The translations under genes and the position numbers were made by a program. This document shows, piece after piece, positions 1 to 10,979 of a stretch of DNA of 64,000 nucleotides (the stretch's first letter is position 1; the number at the start of each line of letters is the position of its first letter). The notes beneath the pieces were generated by a model. The model saw only the letters and a list, made by a program, of their open reading frames with translations, was not told where the DNA came from and ran no database searches. Origin of the DNA: Parazoarcus communis SWub3 = DSM 12120 (GTDB taxonomy: Bacteria > Pseudomonadota > Gammaproteobacteria > Burkholderiales > Rhodocyclaceae); assembly GCF_003226565.1 (NCBI RefSeq), contig NZ_QKOE01000009.1:101099-165098 (forward strand), in the 5' to 3' direction.

Positions 1-1
1 G

Positions 2-973
2 ATGAGATTCTGGCCGTTTGCAGTGGGTCTGTGCGCCTTGTTGTTGCATCCGGTTGCCAGTGCGGACTCACCGACCGACCCTTTGTCCTGGCTGGGGCGG
101 ATTTCAACCGCAAGCCAGCGCCTGAACTACGTCGGTACTTTTACCTATCAGTCGGGCAAGCATATCGAGACTTCGCGCATCGCGCATCGTGCTGACGGTG
201 AGGGGGAGTTCGAACGGCTGGAGGTGCTTGATGGCAGTCCGCGTGAGGTCATTCGCAGCAGCACCGAGGTGCGTTGCGTACTACCGGATCAGCGCACCGT
301 CATCATTGATCAGCCGGGCGGTCGTCGTGCATTCCCGGCCAGGCTGCCTGCATCCTATACCCGTCTCGCCGAAAACTATCGTATCCGCAAGGCCGAAATT
401 GCCCGTGTTGCTGGATTCGAGGCGCAGTCCATTGTCCTTGAGCCGCGCGATGACCTTCGCTACGGACACATCCTGTGGGCCGAATTGCAGACGGGTTTGC
501 TGCTCAAGTCCCGAATGGTGGACTCGGGAGGCGAGATGGTCGAACAGTTTGCCTTCAGTGACCTCCGTATCGGTGGCGATGTTGATCGCGAATTGCTTCG
601 TCCCCGCTTTCGTCAGGGAGACGACTGGCGCGTAGTGAATGTCCGTGGCAGCGAGATGAACAAGGGAGATGCGGGTTGGCATCTGCAGAACACCTTGCCA
701 GGCTTCGACCTGATCTCGGTGGTGCGTCGGCCGCTTGGGTCTGGGCGTGGTGAAGCCGTTCATATGGTCTTTGGCGATGGATTGGCCGCGGTGTCCGTCT
801 TTGTCGAGCCGCTCGACGAGGCTGCGCAGTTGCCGGCAGCGGGTGCTTCGACGACGGGCGCGATCAATGTGTTCAAGCGTGTGGTCGACGGGCATCTTGT
901 CACCGCCTTGGGAGAAGTACCATCGCGTGCCGTTCAGCGTCTGGCTGAAGGTATCGAGGCTGCGCCACGATGA
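2..973 (+). CDS. rseB: RseB/MucB, periplasmic regulator of the sigma-E anti-sigma factor
   Basis: This 323-residue protein has a hydrophobic signal peptide ending near VASA (about residue 20), then a MucB/RseB lipoprotein-like domain containing LNYVGTFTYQSG and, in the second half, the smaller C-terminal domain. In the family RseB binds the periplasmic part of RseA/MucA, protects it from DegS and senses mislocalised lipoproteins or LPS. The neighbours support this: rseC overlaps its stop by 4 bp (ATGA at 970-973) and mucD follows. rpoE and rseA are expected just left of the window. The ATG is at base 2, so no ribosome-binding site can be judged. Confidence 0.93.
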   Translation: MRFWPFAVGLCALLLHPVASADSPTDPLSWLGRISTASQRLNYVGTFTYQSGKHIETSRIAHRADGEGEFERLEVLDGSPREVIRSSTEVRCVLPDQRTVIIDQPGGRRAFPARLPASYTRLAENYRIRKAEIARVAGFEAQSIVLEPRDDLRYGHILWAELQTGLLLKSRMVDSGGEMVEQFAFSDLRIGGDVDRELLRPRFRQGDDWRVVNVRGSEMNKGDAGWHLQNTLPGFDLISVVRRPLGSGRGEAVHMVFGDGLAAVSVFVEPLDEAAQLPAAGASTTGAINVFKRVVDGHLVTALGEVPSRAVQRLAEGIEAAPR

Positions 974-1434
974 TCGAAGCGCCGGCAGAAGTCGTCCGGG
1001 TCGAGCGTGATCGTGCCTGGGTCAGGGTCACCGAGCGTCAAGGGGGATGTGGCCGTTGCGACGAACCCGGCGGATGTCGGTCGATGCGAATTACCGAGGC
1101 ATTTGGTCCGAGCGACAGCGTTTTTGCTGTCCAGGATACGCTTGGGGTGCAGCAGGGTGACCGGGTGCGTCTATGCATACCGGAACATGCGCCCCTGCGC
1201 GCTGCCATGATGAGTTACGGGCTGGGTGTTGTGCTGATGCTTTTGGGTGCCGCGCTTGGAAATCAACTTGCGGGCACCGGCAATGCTGACGTCCATGCTG
1301 CAGTGGGCGCAGCCGGCGGTTTGTTGCTGGCTTATGTGCTGAACCGAACGCTTGCTCGTAGCCGTCGTTGGCGCGGAATGCTGACGGTTTCGATGGCACG
1401 TGAAACCGGTGAGTGTTTGAGTACGCGGAGTTGA
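970..1434 (+). CDS. rseC: RseC/SoxR-reducing-system family membrane protein
   Basis: This 154-residue protein has a small N-terminal beta domain with a Cys cluster (GGCGRCDEPGGC, about residues 26-37), then two hydrophobic helices (about 80-97 and 110-128) and a short basic tail. This is the RseC layout. RseC proteins are inner-membrane proteins that modulate sigma-E signalling and, in relatives, belong to the SoxR-reducing/Rnf system. The cysteines could ligate a metal or an Fe-S cluster, which is inferred. It is translationally coupled to rseB by a 4-bp overlap and sits 11 bp before mucD. Confidence 0.88.
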   Translation: MIEAPAEVVRVERDRAWVRVTERQGGCGRCDEPGGCRSMRITEAFGPSDSVFAVQDTLGVQQGDRVRLCIPEHAPLRAAMMSYGLGVVLMLLGAALGNQLAGTGNADVHAAVGAAGGLLLAYVLNRTLARSRRWRGMLTVSMARETGECLSTRS

Positions 1435-1445
1435 GTGTGGGCGTG

Positions 1446-2837
1446 ATGTACCGGGTTTTCTTTGCACTCGCTGCGTGGCTGTGCCTATCCTTGACTGCCC
1501 ATGCGGTTGTACTGCCCGACTTCACCGCGCTGGTTGAACGCCAGGGGGCTGCGGTCGTTAACATCAGTGCAGTAACGCAGCGCCCCGTTGCTGCACGTCA
1601 TCCGCTCGATCTGGATGAACGTGATCCGATGTTCGACTTGTTCAGGCGGTTGATGCCCCGCCCGCCGAAGGCGCCCGAGCCGCAGGTCGAGCCTGATGAT
1701 GAATCGCTTGGTTCTGGTTTCATTATCAGTGCTGACGGTTACATCCTGACCAACGCACATGTAGTGGCAGACGCCGAAGAGATTCTTGTGCGGTTAGCGG
1801 ACAAGCGCGAGTATCGAGCAGAGATCATCGGCGCGGACACACGCAGCGATGTGGCCTTGCTTCGTATTGACGCGACGGGTCTGCCTGTCGTGAGGCTGGG
1901 TGATCCGTCGCGTCTGAAGGTAGGGGAGTGGGTGCTGGCGATCGGCTCGCCCTTTGGCTTCGAGCAGTCGGTCACCGCAGGCATTGTCAGCGCAAAGGAT
2001 CGCAGCCTGCCCGACGAAAATTTCGTGCCCTTCATCCAGACCGATGTCGCGATCAATCCGGGCAACTCCGGCGGGCCGCTGTTCAACCTGAAAGGCGAGG
2101 TCGTCGGGATCAACTCGCAGATCTATAGCCGCACTGGGGGGTTCATGGGTCTGTCGTTCTCGATCCCCATCGATGTTGCCATGGACATGCAGCAGCAGTT
2201 GCGTCAGCACGGACGCGTGCAGCGTGGCCGGATTGGTGTGGCAATTCAGGAAGTGACGCTGGATTTGGCGGCCAGTTTTGGTCTGAACAGTGCAAATGGC
2301 GCGCTGGTCAGTGCGATTGAACCCGGTAGTCCTGCCGCACTTGCGGGTGTGCAGCGTGGGGATGTCATCGTGCGTTTTGATGGGCGCTCGGTCAATCGCT
2401 CCAACGAACTGCCGCGTATCGTGGCAAGTGTACGTCCAGGCAGTCAAGCTTCGATGATGGTCTATCGAAATGGTGCGCCACGCGAAATGACCATCACCTT
2501 GGGCGAATGGCGCGACCCGCATGCACCGCGTCCGAGGGTGGCAGTGGGCGTCGATAATGGCAGCAGTCGTCTGGGTCTGGTTCTCAAGGAGCCCGATCGC
2601 AAATCTCGCGGAGAGCTGGGCTTGGTCGTTGATCGCGCCGATGGTATGGCGGCTCGGGCAGAGATCGTGCCGGGCGACAGGGTCCTCAGTCTGATTGTAG
2701 GGGGCAAGCAGACTGAACTGGATTCAGTCGCGACCTTTAATCGCCTGCTCGAGGGTTTGCGCGAAGGGCAACGGGTCAGTGTGCTGGTCCAACGTGGTGA
2801 ACTCGCATCCTTCGTCAGCCTGAAGGTCGGCAAATGA
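1446..2837 (+). CDS. mucD: MucD/DegP-type periplasmic serine endoprotease
   Basis: With the ATG at 1446 the protein has 463 residues and starts directly with a signal peptide (cleavage near TAHA, residue 20). An upstream in-frame start at 1413 would lie inside rseC and bury the signal. The trypsin-like domain carries the triad His105 (TNAHVV), Asp135 (SDVALL) and Ser208 (GNSGGP). Two PDZ domains follow (about 265-355 and 370-460). The family degrades or refolds misfolded envelope proteins. Position after rseBC matches the mucABCD order of sigma-E operons. The next gene overlaps the stop by 4 bp. Confidence 0.93.
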   Translation: MYRVFFALAAWLCLSLTAHAVVLPDFTALVERQGAAVVNISAVTQRPVAARHPLDLDERDPMFDLFRRLMPRPPKAPEPQVEPDDESLGSGFIISADGYILTNAHVVADAEEILVRLADKREYRAEIIGADTRSDVALLRIDATGLPVVRLGDPSRLKVGEWVLAIGSPFGFEQSVTAGIVSAKDRSLPDENFVPFIQTDVAINPGNSGGPLFNLKGEVVGINSQIYSRTGGFMGLSFSIPIDVAMDMQQQLRQHGRVQRGRIGVAIQEVTLDLAASFGLNSANGALVSAIEPGSPAALAGVQRGDVIVRFDGRSVNRSNELPRIVASVRPGSQASMMVYRNGAPREMTITLGEWRDPHAPRPRVAVGVDNGSSRLGLVLKEPDRKSRGELGLVVDRADGMAARAEIVPGDRVLSLIVGGKQTELDSVATFNRLLEGLREGQRVSVLVQRGELASFVSLKVGK

Positions 2838-3109
2838 GCCAGCACGTGTTTACTGTCCTGAGCCGGGAGTGGTGTCATCTTTGCCATGATCTGGTCGCTG
2901 CACTGGAACCGATCGCTCGGGAGTTGGGGTGGGAGATCGCGGTCATTGATGTCGATCAGCACCCCGAGCTTGAGCAGAAATGGGACGAACTGGTGCCTGT
3001 TCTGCTGCATGGTGAGGTCGAATTGTGTCACTACCACCTGGATGAGCGTGCCGTACGCAATCATTGCGCTACGCATGCCGTTACTGCGTGTGGTAAGGGT
3101 TCCCGCTGA
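2834..3109 (+). CDS. Glutaredoxin-like DUF836 protein
   Basis: This 91-residue thioredoxin-fold protein has a CxxC active site (WCHLC, about residues 13-17) and an LVPVLL segment corresponding to the cis-Pro region of the fold. DUF836 members are small cytoplasmic glutaredoxin-like proteins with no firm substrate. It overlaps the mucD stop by 4 bp (ATGA), so it is probably the last gene of the rse operon. Proteins of this type often stand between mucD and lepA in betaproteobacteria; here another gene has entered that gap. Confidence 0.85.
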   Translation: MSQHVFTVLSREWCHLCHDLVAALEPIARELGWEIAVIDVDQHPELEQKWDELVPVLLHGEVELCHYHLDERAVRNHCATHAVTACGKGSR

Positions 3110-3231
3110 GAATCACTCCCATTGCCTTGCGTCGCATGCAGGCTCAAACCGTTCCAGCGAGGTGCGCGCAGCATGGGGCACGGTCAGGTGAGCGGCACGC
3201 AACGACGGCAGACTCTGTTGCCAGTCGCCGC

Positions 3232-5895
3232 TCAGGCCTGCGCGATTTCACGTAGCACGCGGGCGGGTACATCATGTTCGCTGGCAAGTGTCCGGTTCCC
3301 CAGTAAACGGGACATGATCCGGTCAGGCGATAGCACGATGAAGATGGCTTGTCCTGCCTCGCTTTCCAGTCGCACAACTGATTCGGCAAGGGCTGTATTG
3401 CTTTGATAGAGCTGGCTTACTGGATCGATATGATCGTTGGCCACTTCGGGTATGTCACCGAGCTGATGGACAAGAATTCCAAAGGGTTCGCCATTGCGTC
3501 CCTGTACGACGATGACCTGACGGTAGCTTGATGCTTCGACTGGACTGCGCAGGCGCAAGTGATCTTTCAGGTCCAGGACCAGAACAGGACGGTTCTTGTA
3601 CATGAATACGCCATGTACATGATCAGGTAAGCCCGGTACGCTGGTAATACCGTTGGCGTCAACGGCTTCGATCACTTGGTTGGCGACGATGCCCAGACAT
3701 TCGTCGCCAATATGAAAGGTGGCGATCTCGGTGCTCGCGCATGTTGTCGTGTCGCTGTTGCGGCGTGGCAGACGGATTGCCCTGGCAGGTATGCTGGATT
3801 GCGTGGCGGTAGCGGCAGGTGCAGTGCTTCCCAGTGGCACAAACACAAGTGCGGCGACCTCGTTGCGATAGGCGTCCGCTGTGGATTTGTATTCCCGGTA
3901 GCCTGCCGACAAGCTGACTCCGACAGCAAAGTACTGACCGTCAATCAACACGATGTCCGCGCCGTGATGGCCGTTGGGAATGCCAAACAGGGCGTCGGGC
4001 AGGGGAAGGGTGCTGCCGATGGGAAATCGGTCACTGGTACTGGAGATGACCTTGCGCTGACGATCGGCAAAAACAGCCAGACTGCCGGGGTGGAGGTCGC
4101 CCGCGCTGTTGCGAGGTAGCGCGTCGTGGAGCATTGCAGCGAACTGAGGGGCTGCATCGAATACCACTGCAATCCCCCCTATGGGTCGCTGCTGGCCGAC
4201 TCCCGGAATCGCCGCTGCATACAGGTAGGTGTGACGATCCTGATAGAGCGCGGTGGGTTCGAAGGCCGACACCACATAGCCCTGCGAGTCCTCGAGGTTC
4301 AGGCAGCGGCGAACCCATTCTTCCGCGAGTGGGCGGCCGATGCAGTGTGAGTAACGTGTGTTCGAGCTTGCAATCACGACACCATTTGCATCGAATACCA
4401 CCAGATTGTCATAGACGGTGTACAGCGCGTTGATGGCTTCCAATACCGCGGTGATTGCAGTTGATGCCGATGCGGGGTCTTTGGGGTGCAGTTCGAGTTG
4501 TTCCGAGAACAGGGTCGTGAGTGCCCACCAACGACAATCATTTGCACGCTCGTAGAGATTGCGATCCATGATGTCGATCGCCAGTGAGGCCAGAAAAGCG
4601 CTGTCGTCCAGAATCGAGGACACCACGGTTTCGTTCAGATTGCCGATCGAGCGCGCGAAGACATCGGTGGTCTTGAGCCCGGTGTTGCCGATCTCCCACA
4701 GCAGTACCTTGGAGAACGCATTGCCGACATTGCCTTTGTCCTTGCTCTGGCGAACATTGCCGTTCCAGACTGAACGGTTGAGTTCGCGCTGGATCTGTTC
4801 GGCCTGGCACGGAATGTTCCGTAGTGCGGCGGAGAACAGGGTGGGGCTTTTCATGACTGCGGTGGTGATTTCGGCGGGCATCGAGCTCAGCCGGCCCGTG
4901 CCGTGGTCTTCGAACGCGTGCTCCAGCGGGATCATGGCGTGTCCCATCCAGCCAGGTCCGGTATAACCTTGATAGGCTTGGGCTGGTCTTGTGATTGCCA
5001 GATATTCCCGCCCGGCAAAGCGTACGATGCCCCAGTCGGCGTCCAGCACGCGCTCGAGGGTGGCGCCCAGCGGTAGATGGTAACGATCGCTGCTCGCGAC
5101 CACCGTACCTTCGGCATCGAGCAGTGTCAGTACGGTCCAGTCGCGTTCGTGCCCAAGATTGGCAAAAATGCGATGGGTCTCGTTTTCAAGGTTGAAGCAC
5201 AGCGCAAGAACGGCCAGTGTCTTACCGTCGTGATCGTCGACCCGATAGGCGTAGATCAAGGACGGCGCCGCGCCCGGAAAGAGGTCCGTGGTGCGAAAGA
5301 CTTCGACATAGCTGTTGCAGGTGGTCTGTGCGTCCTGCACCAGGGGGTCCGTGGAGAAGCCCCGGACTCCGTCGGGATCCAGCCTGGCCAGAATGCGCCC
5401 GTCGGTGCCAAAGAGGACAATGTCGTGGTACACGGAGTATTTTCGAACGTACTCGTTGAATCGCGCCTCGAGACGTTGCCGATGAGTGCTGCACGTCTCC
5501 GGGTCTTCTCCACGCGCAAGCAGATTGCAGATGCAGCGAGCGAAGTCGAGGACGTCCTCATCCATCGCCAGGAACCCGATATCGGCCGTTCGTTCGAACA
5601 GGTTGCGAACCATGATATCGACGGCAACCTGGGCTTTGGATTTCAAGGCTTGAACCGCCTTGTTGCGAATCTCCACACCGAGATGATTCAGCAAGTCTGC
5701 AGTCAGGGTGGCAAAGGCTTCGCGAGTGGCGTTCATGTCGGTGCCGCTTCCCGACAATTGTCCCAACAGTGTCAGGTTGTCCCAGGTTCCCTGAAGTGCC
5801 TGCAGGGTTTCACGGTACTCGTGTACGGTCGCGAGGTGGCGGACTACCGGAGAAAGGCTGTCGTCGAAGTCTATGTTCTTGTAGATAGACATCAT
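3232..5895 (-). CDS. Soluble tandem-Cache protein with C-terminal CheW domain
   Basis: The likely start is the ATG pair at 5895/5892 (MMSIYKNIDF), giving 887 residues; the frame stays open upstream to 6225 but that part reads as noise. Two sensor-like halves resemble each other: VDIMVRNLFERTADIGF and YHDIVLFGTDGRI in the first match IDIMDRNLYERANDC and YDNLVVFDANGVV in the second. Both look like Cache folds. The last ~150 residues are a CheW domain (IATFHIGDECLGIVA, PVLVLDL, GILVHQLGDI). No membrane helix and no methyl-accepting domain are visible. CheW domains dock receptors to CheA, so it may feed a cytoplasmic signal into a chemotaxis array; that is inferred. It lies opposite to the operons on both sides. 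Confidence 0.82.
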   Translation of the reverse strand: MMSIYKNIDFDDSLSPVVRHLATVHEYRETLQALQGTWDNLTLLGQLSGSGTDMNATREAFATLTADLLNHLGVEIRNKAVQALKSKAQVAVDIMVRNLFERTADIGFLAMDEDVLDFARCICNLLARGEDPETCSTHRQRLEARFNEYVRKYSVYHDIVLFGTDGRILARLDPDGVRGFSTDPLVQDAQTTCNSYVEVFRTTDLFPGAAPSLIYAYRVDDHDGKTLAVLALCFNLENETHRIFANLGHERDWTVLTLLDAEGTVVASSDRYHLPLGATLERVLDADWGIVRFAGREYLAITRPAQAYQGYTGPGWMGHAMIPLEHAFEDHGTGRLSSMPAEITTAVMKSPTLFSAALRNIPCQAEQIQRELNRSVWNGNVRQSKDKGNVGNAFSKVLLWEIGNTGLKTTDVFARSIGNLNETVVSSILDDSAFLASLAIDIMDRNLYERANDCRWWALTTLFSEQLELHPKDPASASTAITAVLEAINALYTVYDNLVVFDANGVVIASSNTRYSHCIGRPLAEEWVRRCLNLEDSQGYVVSAFEPTALYQDRHTYLYAAAIPGVGQQRPIGGIAVVFDAAPQFAAMLHDALPRNSAGDLHPGSLAVFADRQRKVISSTSDRFPIGSTLPLPDALFGIPNGHHGADIVLIDGQYFAVGVSLSAGYREYKSTADAYRNEVAALVFVPLGSTAPAATATQSSIPARAIRLPRRNSDTTTCASTEIATFHIGDECLGIVANQVIEAVDANGITSVPGLPDHVHGVFMYKNRPVLVLDLKDHLRLRSPVEASSYRQVIVVQGRNGEPFGILVHQLGDIPEVANDHIDPVSQLYQSNTALAESVVRLESEAGQAIFIVLSPDRIMSRLLGNRTLASEHDVPARVLREIAQA

Positions 5896-6363
5896 TTGTC
5901 CATGAGTAAGGGCTTGGGCAGGGCGATGCGTGTTTGCAGCCGTCCGCTCCAATCCCGCTGTAGTGTGTCGATGACAGGATATGGAAGCAGGCTCCGGTCT
6001 ATCACTTAAGCAAGAATCGTACTGATGGCGCGTCCGAATTGCAGGCGACGCGGGGCTTGGCCTGGGATGGCACCCGCAACAAGGTTTCTCGTCGTCCGAT
6101 CGGATCAAGGTATAATCCTGCGCCGTCCGCGATGGCCGCGCACTGTCAGTGCAATCAAGCAGTCTGGGGGCACGGATCAAGCGACAGGTAGCGTATGGCT
6201 GCGGAATCCACGAGCGGATCTGCATGTCTTTGCGGCGGAAGTTCGGCCGCCCTGCAGCGTGAACGTCGCCATACGTTTTTTGGCGCTGCGATAAACAGAT
6301 ACATGAGCATTGGCTGGGGTGATCTCACCGTTACCAGGCTCCACGACAACACGGTAAGCCACT
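5896..6363. other. Intergenic region between the Cache/CheW gene and lepA
   Basis: This 468-bp stretch separates two divergent genes. Open frames here have no recognisable protein character. It should hold the promoters of both genes. The only good sequence signal is a TATAAT at 6111-6116 reading toward lepA. Confidence 0.5.
6111..6116 (+). promoter_or_regulatory. Candidate -10 element for lepA operon
   Basis: A perfect TATAAT lies about 250 bp upstream of lepA. No convincing -35 box is found at 16-18 bp, so this is a weak call based on the -10 alone. Confidence 0.3.
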
Positions 6364-8160
<1,797 letters not shown>

Positions 8161-8202
8161 GCAACTCGGCGCGAGTCGCTGCGCTCAAGAAATGGAGTTC
8201 GC

Positions 8203-8991
8203 GTGAATTTTGCCCTGATCCTGTTCGTCCTGTTGGTGATCACCGCAGTATTGTGGGTGTTCGATCACTTCTATGCCCGCAAGCGGCGTCCCCAGGGCTC
8301 TCCGGCACCTTGGTGGGTGGAGTACGGCGCCAGCTTTTTTCCGGTCATCGTGATCGTGTTCGGTTTGCGCTCCTTCGTCGTCGAGCCGTTCAAGATTCCG
8401 TCGGGGTCGATGATTCCCACCTTGCTGGTGGGTGACTTCATCCTGGTCAATAAATACACCTATGGTATCCGCCTGCCCGTCATCAACAAGAAGGCGATGG
8501 CGCTCAATGACCCTCAGCGCGGCGATGTGATGGTGTTCCGCTATCCGGCCGACCCGTCGATGGACTACATCAAGCGGGTTGTGGGGCTGCCTGGCGACAA
8601 GGTGGAGTACCTCAACAAGCGTCTGCGTATCAATGGTGAGGAGGTGGCGATCGAGGAGAGCGGCAACTACCTGCACCCGGATCGTCTGTATTACTCGCCG
8701 CAGTACACCGAGAAACTCGGCGAGATCGAGCATTCAGTGCTGATCGAGCGCGAGGCGCCCGCTTTTGTGCCACAGGTGATGAATTATCCCTTCCGTGAAA
8801 ACTGTACCTATACTAGCGGTGGGGTCAGCTGCACGGTGCCTGCTGGTCATTACTTCGTCATGGGCGACAATCGTGACGCCAGTAGTGACAGTCGTGTGTG
8901 GGGCTTCGTGCCGGATGAGAACATTGTCGGCAAGGCGTTTTTTGTGTGGTTCAACTTCAACGACCTGAAGCGGATCGGTCGTTTCCACTGA
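8203..8991 (+). CDS. lepB: Signal peptidase I
   Basis: This 262-residue inner-membrane protease begins at a GTG (8203) with a GGAG 6 bp upstream. It has two N-terminal hydrophobic segments (about 2-20 and 45-57). The catalytic serine is Ser69 in PSGSMIPTL and the general base is Lys124 in DYIKRVVGLPGD. The GDNRDASSDSR box lies near the C-terminus. It removes signal peptides from secreted proteins. It follows lepA by 42 bp. Confidence 0.96.
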   Translation: MNFALILFVLLVITAVLWVFDHFYARKRRPQGSPAPWWVEYGASFFPVIVIVFGLRSFVVEPFKIPSGSMIPTLLVGDFILVNKYTYGIRLPVINKKAMALNDPQRGDVMVFRYPADPSMDYIKRVVGLPGDKVEYLNKRLRINGEEVAIEESGNYLHPDRLYYSPQYTEKLGEIEHSVLIEREAPAFVPQVMNYPFRENCTYTSGGVSCTVPAGHYFVMGDNRDASSDSRVWGFVPDENIVGKAFFVWFNFNDLKRIGRFH

Positions 8992-9004
8992 CAAGGGATT
9001 CAAT

Positions 9005-9370
9005 ATGATGACATCGTCGCGCCAGCGTGGCTTGAGTCTGATCAGTACCCTGATCGTCGGTGCTTTTTTTGCATTTGCACTGTTGATCGTGTTTCGGACC
9101 GTTCCTGCGGTTAACGAATACATGGCGATTCAGCGCATTCTGAAGATAGTCGCCGAGGAGGGTGACAATGGTGCCTCGGTGTCCGAGATGCGGCGTAGTT
9201 TCGACCGACGAGGGCAAATTGATGATGTATCGACCGTGACGGGTGTTGATCTCGCGATTTCGAAACAGGCAGGAAAAACGTTGATTCAGGTCGAATACGG
9301 AAGGAAGGTGCCTGTCGCCGGCAATGTCAGCCTGTTGATCGACTTCCAGGCGTCGAGCGCACCCAACTGA
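9005..9370 (+). CDS. DUF4845 membrane protein with pilin-like N-terminus
   Basis: This 121-residue protein has one N-terminal helix preceded by RQRGLSLISTL, which resembles a type IV prepilin cleavage site, and a small soluble domain. DUF4845 proteins occur between lepB and rnc in many betaproteobacteria; their function is unknown. A good AAGGGA precedes the ATG, and its stop overlaps the rnc start (TGATG at 9368-9372). Confidence 0.85.
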   Translation: MMTSSRQRGLSLISTLIVGAFFAFALLIVFRTVPAVNEYMAIQRILKIVAEEGDNGASVSEMRRSFDRRGQIDDVSTVTGVDLAISKQAGKTLIQVEYGRKVPVAGNVSLLIDFQASSAPN

Positions 9371-10047
9371 TGTCCGAGTTTCTGAATCGGCTGCAGTCCC
9401 GGTTGGGCCACGTATTTGCTTCACAGGATCTGCTTGTTCAGGCCCTGACGCACCGCAGTTTTGGCCAGCCCAATAACGAGCGCTTGGAGTTTCTCGGCGA
9501 TAGTGTGTTGAACTGCGTGGTATCGATCGCACTGTTCGATCGTTTCGGCGCACTGAAAGAGGGCGAATTGTCGCGTGTGCGCGCCTCGCTGGTGCGCCAG
9601 GAAACCTTGCATCGCATCGCGCTTGAGCTAGAACTGGGTAGCTGCCTGAAGCTGGGTGAAGGGGAACTTCGCTCCGGCGGCGCCCAACGACCATCCATCC
9701 TGGCCGATGCGGCCGAGGCGGTGTTCGCAGCCATTTTTCTCGATGCCGGCTTTGATGCAGCAAAAAAAGTCATTGATCGGCTTTACGCGCCATTGATCGA
9801 TGGCATCAACCCCGACCGCCCCGCCAAGGATCCCAAAACGGCGTTGCAGGAATGGCTGCAGAGCCGTCGTATGCCGCTACCGACTTATTCCATGACTCAG
9901 GTTCTGGGTGAGGCGCATGCGCAGGAGTTCGAGGTCGCCTGCGAGGTGCCCAAGCTGGGGGTACGTACCATGGGACGCGGTACCAGCCGGCGTGCGGCCG
10001 AACAACAGTCCGCCGAACTGGCGTTGGCAGAGTTGAGGCACAAATGA
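9370..10047 (+). CDS. rnc: Ribonuclease III
   Basis: This 225-residue enzyme has the RNase III signature [10 protein letters not shown] (residues 36-45) with Glu40 and Asp44, a second acidic cluster in [15 protein letters not shown], and a C-terminal double-stranded RNA-binding domain ending in [13 protein letters not shown]. It processes rRNA precursors and structured mRNAs. Start and stop both overlap neighbours (TGATG with DUF4845, ATGA with era), typical of a coupled rnc-era unit. Confidence 0.96.
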   Translation: MSEFLNRLQSRLGHVFASQDLLVQALTHRSFGQPNNERLEFLGDSVLNCVVSIALFDRFGALKEGELSRVRASLVRQETLHRIALELELGSCLKLGEGELRSGGAQRPSILADAAEAVFAAIFLDAGFDAAKKVIDRLYAPLIDGINPDRPAKDPKTALQEWLQSRRMPLPTYSMTQVLGEAHAQEFEVACEVPKLGVRTMGRGTSRRAAEQQSAELALAELRHK

Positions 10048-10967
10048 ATGAAACCGTAGCGCAGACCCATGACGATCACGCTGGCGAAGGTTTTCGAACC
10101 GGGTTTGTCGCCATCGTAGGCCGTCCGAATGTCGGCAAGTCCACACTGCTCAACCGCTTGATCGGGCAGAAGATCAGCATTGTGTCGAGCAAGGCGCAGA
10201 CCACCCGGCACCGGGTCACCGGCATCCTCACCAACGCTGGCGCGCAGTTCGTGTTCGTCGATACCCCGGGTTTTCAGACCCACCATCGGAATGCGCTCAA
10301 CCGTTCGATGAACCGTACGGTGTCACAGGTGCTGTCCGACGTCGATCTGGTCTTTTTCGTCATCGAGGCGGGCCGCATCGGTGAGGACGATCGCAAGGTG
10401 CTGGAGGTGATTCCGGCGGGTGCAAAGGTCGTGCTGGTGATCAACAAGGTTGATCAGCTCAAGGACAAGGCTCGCCTGTTGCCGTTCATCGACCAGGTTC
10501 GTACCTTGCGCGATTTTGTCGAAATCGTGCCGCTGTCGGCTGAGAAGGGTAGCAACTGCGATGCGTTGATCGCGGCGGCTACGCCGTTGCTGCCCGAAGC
10601 GGGGCCGATGTATGACGAAGACGAGATCACTGATCGCAGCGAACGCTTTCTGGCGTCCGAGTTTCTGCGTGAAAAACTGTTTCGCCTGCTGGGCGATGAG
10701 TTGCCTTACGGTATTGCGGTCGAGATCGAGAAGTTCGAGGTCGAAGGCAATCTGCGTCGTATCCATGCTGCCGTGATCGTGGATCGAGCGGGGCACAAGG
10801 GTATTGTCATTGGCAAGGGTGGCGAGAAGCTCAAGCGTATCTCGTCCGAGGCCCGTGTCGAGCTCGAGAAGCTGTTCGATGGCAAGGTCTTCCTCGAAGT
10901 CTGGGTCAAGGTCAAGAGTGGCTGGGCCGATGACGAGCGTGCGCTCAAGAGTCTCGGCTACGAATAA
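10044..10967 (+). CDS. era: GTPase Era, 16S rRNA/30S assembly factor
   Basis: This 307-residue protein has all G motifs (GRPNVGKST at about 26-34, DTPGFQT, NKVD) and a C-terminal KH domain ([18 protein letters not shown]) that binds the 3' end of 16S rRNA. The N-terminus is slightly extended before the G domain. It follows rnc with a 4-bp overlap and precedes recO by 12 bp. Confidence 0.96.
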   Translation: MNETVAQTHDDHAGEGFRTGFVAIVGRPNVGKSTLLNRLIGQKISIVSSKAQTTRHRVTGILTNAGAQFVFVDTPGFQTHHRNALNRSMNRTVSQVLSDVDLVFFVIEAGRIGEDDRKVLEVIPAGAKVVLVINKVDQLKDKARLLPFIDQVRTLRDFVEIVPLSAEKGSNCDALIAAATPLLPEAGPMYDEDEITDRSERFLASEFLREKLFRLLGDELPYGIAVEIEKFEVEGNLRRIHAAVIVDRAGHKGIVIGKGGEKLKRISSEARVELEKLFDGKVFLEVWVKVKSGWADDERALKSLGYE

Positions 10968-10979
10968 GCGTGCGCCATC

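Noticed and set aside
5896..6225. N-terminal extension of the Cache/CheW protein
   Set aside because: The frame stays open but the residues are Pro/Arg/Cys-rich noise; the ATG pair at 5895/5892 begins the protein-like sequence.
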